Shown: positions 58,753-64,000 of the stretch, piece by piece
Numbering within the stretch: position 1 is the stretch's first letter
How the letters are laid out: the number at the start of each line of letters is the position of its first letter
Source: Paenibacillus lutrae
GTDB taxonomy: Bacteria; Bacillota; Bacilli; Paenibacillales; NBRC-103111
DNA: 64,000 nucleotides
Direction: 5' to 3'
Assembly (NCBI RefSeq): GCF_009757775.1
Contig: NZ_RHLK01000017.1
Coordinates: 1-64,000, forward strand
Translations under genes and position numbers: made by a program
The notes under the pieces: generated by a model
What the model saw: only the letters and a program-made list of their open reading frames with translations
Database searches by the model: none
What the model was told of the DNA's origin: nothing

Positions 58753-59697
58753 TTATTCGTAATGAACCCATTTTTTTTGAAAATACATCTGGACAAGTGT
58801 AATGGTCATCAGTACGACGGAAAGTACCCACGCCTGAGCAGAAGCATAGCCCAAATGGAAGAACTTGAAACCCTGTTCCCAAATACTGAAAACGGCCGTG
58901 CGTGTATAGGTCAGCATGGATTGGTCCTTGCCCATCATCATGTAAATCAGATCAAAAACCTGAAGCGAATTAATAAATGAAATGATGAGTACGAAGAACA
59001 GACTGGGAGAAAGCAGCGGTACCGTAATATGTATAAAGTTGCGCCAGCCTCCGGCGCCGTCCAGGGATGAGGCTTCATAATAGGTTCTTGAAATTCCTTG
59101 CAGACCTGAGAGCAGAATAATCGCATTATACCCGATGCCCGACCACACACTGACCAGAATAATGCTAAAAAGAGCGAGTTTGGGATCGAACAGCCAGTTA
59201 GGCTGCGGTAGATGAAGGAATCCCAACAGTTGATTGAAGAGCCCGAAATCCGAATTATAGAGCCAGCGCCAAACCATACCGATGGCAACCGGCATCGTGA
59301 CGACAGGGATAAAGAATAACGTTCGATAAATGGGCAGGCCGCGGATCGGCTGGTTAAGAAGAACGGCCACAATTGTCGCACAGACTATGGATAGGGGAAC
59401 GGAACCGGCTGTAAACAAGAACGTATTCCACATGGACCGCAGGAAGTCTTCATCCTTTACTAGTGCTGCGAAGTTATCCAAACCGACAAAGCTCGCTCTG
59501 GAGAGACCGTCCCAGTCAAAGAACGACAGTACCAGAGAACCGATTGCGGGCACCATATAAAAGACAGCCAGACCGAGTACGACCGGCGCTATGAAAACAT
59601 AAGCCCATAGAGCTTCCTGTTTGGACATGCTGAAACGTCTTGATTTTGGCAGTGGTTTGGCTGTCATCTTGGTGTCCGGGCCGGTAGTTTGCCTCAT
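58753..59697 (-). CDS. CUT1 sugar ABC transporter permease (MalF type)
   Basis: The 314-residue permease has a cytoplasmic start, six predicted helices beginning ALWAYVFIAPVVLGLAVFYMVP, and the EAA loop YEASSLDGAGGWRNFIHITVPLLSP. Its ATG overlaps the stop of the receptor gene (ATGA), and the following permease gene starts 12 bases after its end. The order and overlaps show a tightly coupled operon. Substrate unknown. Confidence 0.92.
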   Translation of the reverse strand: MRQTTGPDTKMTAKPLPKSRRFSMSKQEALWAYVFIAPVVLGLAVFYMVPAIGSLVLSFFDWDGLSRASFVGLDNFAALVKDEDFLRSMWNTFLFTAGSVPLSIVCATIVAVLLNQPIRGLPIYRTLFFIPVVTMPVAIGMVWRWLYNSDFGLFNQLLGFLHLPQPNWLFDPKLALFSIILVSVWSGIGYNAIILLSGLQGISRTYYEASSLDGAGGWRNFIHITVPLLSPSLFFVLIISFINSLQVFDLIYMMMGKDQSMLTYTRTAVFSIWEQGFKFFHLGYASAQAWVLSVVLMTITLVQMYFQKKWVHYE

Positions 59698-60968
59698 TTC
59701 GCCACCTCCTTTTCCTTATCCAGCAGGGTATTCATTTTCTCAGCGATTTTATCCGTAGCCGCTTCAATGGTTTTCATGCCCCGCATGGCTTCCTGTATTT
59801 CTTTGGTTTCAACGCTTTGCCATTCCGCAGTATATTTGGATATGGGGTAGGGCGCTGCAAACTCAATACTGTCTACGAACACCTTGAGATTTAACGATGG
59901 AATGGATTGTAACCATTCTTCCTGAGCGCCTTCATAGGCTGGTATACTGAACCCGGATTGGGCCAATTTCATGGAACCTTCCTCGCCGGCCAGCGTTGTA
60001 ATGAGATCCCAGGCGGCTTGTTCGTGTGCGGTATTCTCGTTAATGGCCCAGCTCAAGCCGTGGACAATCCCGGCTTTCTCCTTACCTTTCGGAAGCGGAG
60101 CGATTCCAAGCTTATCCCCGAGCATTTGATGCAATTCCGGCGCTTTGATTGAGATAGCCTGTGTCATAGCAGCCTTGCCGGAACCGAACATTTCGACATG
60201 TCCTGTCTCGAGCTGCTGGCGTGCATCCGGCGATATCCCTTCGTCCATAAGCTGTTTCATCCACTTCAAGGCCGCTTGGGATTCAGGAAGATTGAACCCG
60301 GATTTACTTTTGTCTTCATTAATAACATAGCCGCCAGCCTGGTGAATGACGTTATAATATCCGTCCTGATTGGAAATCGGTGCAATAAATCCGTAAATTC
60401 CCTTCTCTTGCTGAGTTAAATCACCCGCGATTGCTTTCAGTTTGTCCCAATCCCAGGTTTCGTCCGGATAAGGAATACCAGCCTGATCGAAAATTTCTTT
60501 GTTATAAAAGAGACCGACGTTATCCAGGAAATAGGGGAGGCCGTACAATTTATTCTCATAGGAATACATATCGGTTAGTGTTTGTGTGTAATTCTCTTTT
60601 TTAATCCCGTCGGCTTCCATCAAAGGGCCGAGATCCTTCAATAAGTTAGCGCTTACATATTGATAAAAATTCGGCCCGTTCATCCAGAAAACATCGGGTC
60701 CGCTTTTACCCGCCAAGCTCGTCCGAAGCTTACTCCAATAGTCGCTAAACGGTGTATACGTCACTTTGACCTGTACATTAGGATGTTCTTTCTTATACCG
60801 GATTAAGGCTTCGTTCACAACTGCGGACAGATTCTCGTCCCAAAGAGCGAGATCAAGCGTAATTTTACCGGAATTCTGGGTATCAGCTTCTGAACTGCAG
60901 CCGGCTATAGGCAGCAAGACCAAATGAGCGGACAAAAGGACCGTTACAGCCCGTTTGTATGGGATCAT
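59694..60968 (-). CDS. Extracellular sugar-binding lipoprotein
   Basis: The 424-residue receptor has a signal with lipobox PIAGC (Cys about 24) and the CUT1 binding-protein pattern: LDLALWDENLSAVVNEALIRYKKEHPNVQVKV, GKSGPDVFWMNG, YGLPYFLDNVGLFYNKEIFDQAGI. AGGGGGAACACCC precedes the ATG. It is the first gene of the minus-strand importer operon. A cre-like sequence lies 115 bases upstream. The neighbours (deacetylase, tandem GNAT, serine hydrolase) suggest an N-acetylated sugar or muropeptide-derived ligand, which is an inference only. Confidence 0.92.
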   Translation of the reverse strand: MIPYKRAVTVLLSAHLVLLPIAGCSSEADTQNSGKITLDLALWDENLSAVVNEALIRYKKEHPNVQVKVTYTPFSDYWSKLRTSLAGKSGPDVFWMNGPNFYQYVSANLLKDLGPLMEADGIKKENYTQTLTDMYSYENKLYGLPYFLDNVGLFYNKEIFDQAGIPYPDETWDWDKLKAIAGDLTQQEKGIYGFIAPISNQDGYYNVIHQAGGYVINEDKSKSGFNLPESQAALKWMKQLMDEGISPDARQQLETGHVEMFGSGKAAMTQAISIKAPELHQMLGDKLGIAPLPKGKEKAGIVHGLSWAINENTAHEQAAWDLITTLAGEEGSMKLAQSGFSIPAYEGAQEEWLQSIPSLNLKVFVDSIEFAAPYPISKYTAEWQSVETKEIQEAMRGMKTIEAATDKIAEKMNTLLDKEKEVAK

Positions 60969-61081
60969 GGGTGTTCCCCCTTTTCTGGATGTGATGGTTA
61001 GATCGGTTCAAGGATTAATTTCTGGTAATAAAATTCATCAAAACTTGAAATTTAGAATAATTAAACCAAAAAACGTAAAAG

Positions 61082-61094
61082 TGAAACGCTTACA
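61082..61094. promoter_or_regulatory. cre-like sequence, one base short
   Basis: Read on the minus strand, TGTAAGCGTTTCA resembles cre but lacks one base of the usual 14. It lies upstream of the sugar-binding lipoprotein gene. The rest of 60969-61295 shows only AT-rich sequence. Confidence 0.4.
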
Positions 61095-61295
61095 TTCCGA
61101 AAATCTGTCATTCTATCAAGGGAATCGGATGTTAGCAGATAATAAAAGTAGGGAGATTTTAGGGGGGAGAAGTCAGTAATAGCCGGGGAATTATTCGAAC
61201 AATTGGCTTGGCATTAAAAAAAGCATAGACAAAGTGATAGACAGGCAGTATCATAAAGTCGATTTGAACAACCAATAATTTCATATTCGTAAGAA

Positions 61296-61460
61296 CGGGT
61301 GCGAGCATAAGCTTATGCTTGCTTAAAAGGGAAGTCCGGTGAGAATCCGGCACGGTCCCGCCACTGTAAATGATGAGCGACTCAACCGAGGCCACTGTGT
61401 GTCCAGCATGGGAAGGCAATGAGAAGCGATGACTCATAAGTCAGGAGACCTGCCCGCTCT
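61296..61460 (+). promoter_or_regulatory. Cobalamin riboswitch
   Basis: The leader has a P-type hairpin (GCATAAGCTTATGC), the core GGTCCCGCCACTGT, AAGGCAATGAG and the B12 box AGTCAGGAGACCTGCCC (61439-61455), the conserved elements of AdoCbl riboswitches. It would lower expression of the following secreted protein when cobalamin is plentiful. A terminator at 61574-61600 and a nearby AGTGGGGA / TCCCCACT pair give possible alternative structures. Confidence 0.92.
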
Positions 61461-61573
61461 AATGAGCTTCGAATCCTTCGGGGAGTGGGGATTTGAGGCA
61501 CAACGCTGCGCAGCCTACAGGCGATTCTCTATGCAATCGTGCCGTATGGTCGCAGAATCTTTTGAATGCATGC

Positions 61574-61600
61574 AGCCACCTTCCCAAGGTGGCTTTTCTT
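61574..61600 (+). terminator. Terminator of the cobalamin leader
   Basis: GCCACCTT and AAGGTGGC form an 8-bp stem around CCC, followed by TTTTCTT. It lies between the riboswitch and the coding region and is the likely expression platform. Confidence 0.82.
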
Positions 61601-61642
61601 ATTCACTCCCCACTATACAGAGAAAGGGTAGTGAGGAGAACT

Positions 61643-64000
61643 TTGAGTAAGCTTGTCAGGAACAAAAGACTTGTAGCCATTTGGATGACCGTCATGATGG
61701 TGTTGTCCATAGCGGGAATACCGGTGAACGGAGGCGGACGGGCATACGCCGATAGCGCTTCCGGTGCATCTGTTACAGTATCGGTGTATGATGCGGTATA
61801 CTCGGCCGGGAATCAGATTATTCGGGGCGGCGTGGACAGCGACTGGGAAGCGATGGGGCTTGGACGTGCCGGCCGCGAGATTCCAGCCAGCTATGTGTCC
61901 AAATTAACCGAACAGGTTACAAACGCAAACGGAACCTACAGCAAAGTGACGGATTATGCGCGCACCTCTCTGGCGATAACCGGAATCGGACTTCGCGCTA
62001 CGGACTTTGCCGGTCATAACCTCATAGAGAAGATTTATACCAGTACGAACATGACCAAGCAAGGAAATAACGGACCGATCTATGCTCTCCTTGCTTTGGA
62101 TGCAGGGCAGTATACAATTCCGGCGGGAGCAGCTTGGGACCGTGATAAATTAGTTAATGAAATTGTGTCCAAACAAAATGCGGACGGCGGTTATGGACTG
62201 GGCGCTGGCAGAAGTGACCCGGATATGACCGCAGTGGCTCTGACCGCGCTTTCCAGTTATACGGATAAGGCAGAAGTGAAAACAGCCGGTGACCGTGCGG
62301 TAGAGTGGCTGGCTGTCAATCAAAATGCCAAGGGCGGGTATGCTTCTTGGGGGACGGAGAACAGCGAAAGCGTATCGCAAGCTATAATCGGTCTCACTAC
62401 ATACGGAATAGACCCGACCGGAGACCGATTTAAGAAGAACGGCATCAGCCTGCTCGACAACCTGATCTCCTATCGTCAGTCCGATGGTGGATTTGCCCAC
62501 ACCCTTTCGGGTAAAACCAATGGCATGGCGACCGAGCAAGCCTTCATGGCCTTGATTGCTTATGATTTATTTACCAAAGGAGAAGGCGGATTTTACACCT
62601 TTGTTCCTGTATCTGCACCCGAACCGGAACCCGTGCCTCCGGTTGATGCTCACATTCAGGTAGAAGGACCACAAGGGACGATTGCCGGCGGCGAGACGGA
62701 AGCCCTGACGGCACTGGACGGGCTCGAGAATGTACTGGCCGCTAATCAAATCCCTTATGTGGTAGATAATACCGCTTACGGACCGTATCTTAGCTCAGTT
62801 AACGGAATAAATGCAGGCCAGTACGGCGGCTGGGATGGCTGGATGTTTGCTGTCCAAAGAGGAGGCTTCTGGGTCTATCCGAATGTCGGCATGTCGGAGT
62901 TCAATCTGCAGGAATCCGACAAAGTCGTCGTCTACTACGGAGACTCCGCTACTCAATTCATCCACTCCGTACAGAGTAATCCTGCCGCTCCGCAGGAGAA
63001 TCAGTCCTTCACCATCCAAGTTTCTAAAGAAACCCTAAACTGGGTGAGCGGACTGGTCGATGTTACTCCTGCAGCGAATGTTGTTGTTACCGTCGGAGGC
63101 ACTTCCGTTACCACGGACGCGCAGGGGAATGCGGCTTTCACGGCAGGACTGGCAGCGGGCTCTTATGACGGTGCGATTACGGGATACAGGCCAAACCAAA
63201 GCCCAGTTGTAGCAGCTGCTGCGTTCAAGTTGAATGTAACAGGGAATCCGGTTACGCCTCCGGTCAGTGGCGGTAACGGTGGTGGCAACAGCGGAGGCGT
63301 AACGTCACCAGTTCCATCCGCTGAGTCGGTTACGATATCGGTAACGGGTGACAGCGGCAAAGGTACGATTCTGCCGTCTCAATCGGTTGAATTATTGGCA
63401 AATGATCACGTTTCGGATGTGCTGCTGCGTCAAATAGGCAGTCTGGTTGAATATGAAGGTTCGGGACCGACTTTCTATGTTCAGGCGATCGACGGGCTCG
63501 GTGAATTTGATCTTGGTCCTCTAAGCGGCTGGATGTACTCCGTAAACGGTACATTCCCGCAAGTAAGTGCGGGTGAGTATTCTTTAGCAAGCGGTGATGT
63601 TATCGCCTGGAGGTACACGACCGATGGAGGGAAAGATATCGGAGCGGGAGACTGGACGAGTAAACCTCCGGCTGGAGGCGGCGGTGCTGCAGGTGGAGTA
63701 CCGGTTCCTTCAGATGTAACCGATCTATCCAAGCAAATCGATGCGATCGGGCTTTCTCCGGACAATAAAAAGCCGATCGGTCAAGTACAGCAGGCCGTCT
63801 CTGTCCAGAATGCTTCGCAAATGATGAGTCCGGCTGCCGCTGAGCAGCTGCGCAAGGAAATGGCCGTGAATAAAGTGAACCTGAGTCAACAAATGCCGGC
63901 ATCGGGACAGGCGACTATGGCAGATCAGGCGGGTGAAGTTTCTCTTCTGGTTCCTTCCGGTTCATTAGCAAGTACGCTTACATTGACGGCACAGAAGATA
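61643..64000 (+). CDS. Secreted transcobalamin-like protein (prenyltransferase-like repeats plus DUF4430 domains), incomplete
   Basis: TTG 61643 follows GAGGAG at 6 bases, and the frame stays open for 786 codons to the window end. A signal peptide (about 1-35, ending near YADSASG) is followed by an alpha/alpha-toroid region with repeated motifs QNADGGYG, QNAKGGYASW and QSDGGFAH (about 60-320). Two DUF4430-type domains follow (about 350-434 with GGWDGWMFAV, and about 560-670 with LSGWMYSVNG), linked by Gly/Asn/Pro-rich stretches. This is the layout of transcobalamin-like, B12-binding surface proteins. The riboswitch upstream fits cobalamin capture. The C-terminus, possibly with a wall anchor, is missing. 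Confidence 0.88.
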   Translation, partial: MSKLVRNKRLVAIWMTVMMVLSIAGIPVNGGGRAYADSASGASVTVSVYDAVYSAGNQIIRGGVDSDWEAMGLGRAGREIPASYVSKLTEQVTNANGTYSKVTDYARTSLAITGIGLRATDFAGHNLIEKIYTSTNMTKQGNNGPIYALLALDAGQYTIPAGAAWDRDKLVNEIVSKQNADGGYGLGAGRSDPDMTAVALTALSSYTDKAEVKTAGDRAVEWLAVNQNAKGGYASWGTENSESVSQAIIGLTTYGIDPTGDRFKKNGISLLDNLISYRQSDGGFAHTLSGKTNGMATEQAFMALIAYDLFTKGEGGFYTFVPVSAPEPEPVPPVDAHIQVEGPQGTIAGGETEALTALDGLENVLAANQIPYVVDNTAYGPYLSSVNGINAGQYGGWDGWMFAVQRGGFWVYPNVGMSEFNLQESDKVVVYYGDSATQFIHSVQSNPAAPQENQSFTIQVSKETLNWVSGLVDVTPAANVVVTVGGTSVTTDAQGNAAFTAGLAAGSYDGAITGYRPNQSPVVAAAAFKLNVTGNPVTPPVSGGNGGGNSGGVTSPVPSAESVTISVTGDSGKGTILPSQSVELLANDHVSDVLLRQIGSLVEYEGSGPTFYVQAIDGLGEFDLGPLSGWMYSVNGTFPQVSAGEYSLASGDVIAWRYTTDGGKDIGAGDWTSKPPAGGGGAAGGVPVPSDVTDLSKQIDAIGLSPDNKKPIGQVQQAVSVQNASQMMSPAAAEQLRKEMAVNKVNLSQQMPASGQATMADQAGEVSLLVPSGSLASTLTLTAQKI

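Noticed and set aside
1-64000. CRISPR array, prophage, rRNA or tRNA genes
   Set aside because: I saw no regularly spaced direct repeats, no phage structural gene set and no recognisable rRNA or tRNA sequence.

Overview
The window looks like chromosome from a spore-forming Firmicute of the Paenibacillus type. The signs are moderate G+C, strong GGAGG-type ribosome binding sites with frequent GTG and TTG starts, CcpA-type cre sites, a YjcZ-like micro-protein, Ku/LigD end joining, and several LplB/YtcP/lipoprotein sugar importers controlled by YesM/YesN-type or membrane-bound AraC regulators. This assignment is an inference from gene content; no rRNA or tRNA gene was seen.

Layout. 1-289: end of an IS3-like element. 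0.4-4.3 kb: a HAD phosphatase, then a Ku - ligase - polymerase operon in which LigD is split into two proteins. 4.4-18.1 kb: a carbohydrate-uptake region (SGNH esterase, solute-binding lipoprotein, YesM/YesN two-component pair, two permeases and a second binding protein), interrupted by a MocR regulator with its aminotransferase and by a decayed/intact pair of small lipoprotein genes. 18.3-20.9 kb: a large glycosidase-like protein. 21.3-25.2 kb (minus): a small membrane protein and a three-gene oxidoreductase/epimerase operon. 25.5-32.5 kb: YjcZ-like peptide, large-subunit catalase, an ssb remnant, a TetR-controlled metallo-hydrolase, a DUF1697 protein, a chromate transporter and a DUF2268 metalloprotease behind a MerR-type promoter. 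32.6-35.8 kb: sulfonate/taurine uptake and a TauD-like dioxygenase behind a terminator-containing leader. 36.5-44.1 kb: a catabolic operon (membrane AraC regulator, two permeases, binding protein, amidohydrolase, Rieske protein). 44.2-53.9 kb: DinG-like helicase, lipoproteins, acetyltransferases, a short pyruvate kinase and flavohemoglobin with a Crp/Fnr regulator. 54.5-61 kb: a cre-controlled GNAT/deacetylase/serine hydrolase group facing a CUT1 sugar ABC transporter. 61.3-64 kb: a cobalamin riboswitch ahead of a secreted transcobalamin-like protein that runs off the window.

How the parts work together. Four sugar-type importers lie here and none has its own ATPase, which fits use of a shared MsmX-type ATPase encoded elsewhere. 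The 36.7-kb and 54.8-kb clusters appear to share a regulatory design: a TGAAATATTATTTCA-type palindrome with a degenerate copy 31 bp upstream in both cases, then a -10 element, then a cre site in the leader. Other well-defined circuits are a TetR operator pair inside a near-consensus promoter at 28.2 kb, an FNR/CRP-type box near -41.5 of the flavohemoglobin promoter, a 19-bp-spacer MerR-type promoter at 31.5 kb and the B12 riboswitch at 61.3 kb. The least explained elements are the leader RNA at 32.7 kb, the orphan hairpin at 54.55 kb and the amidohydrolase/Rieske pair.
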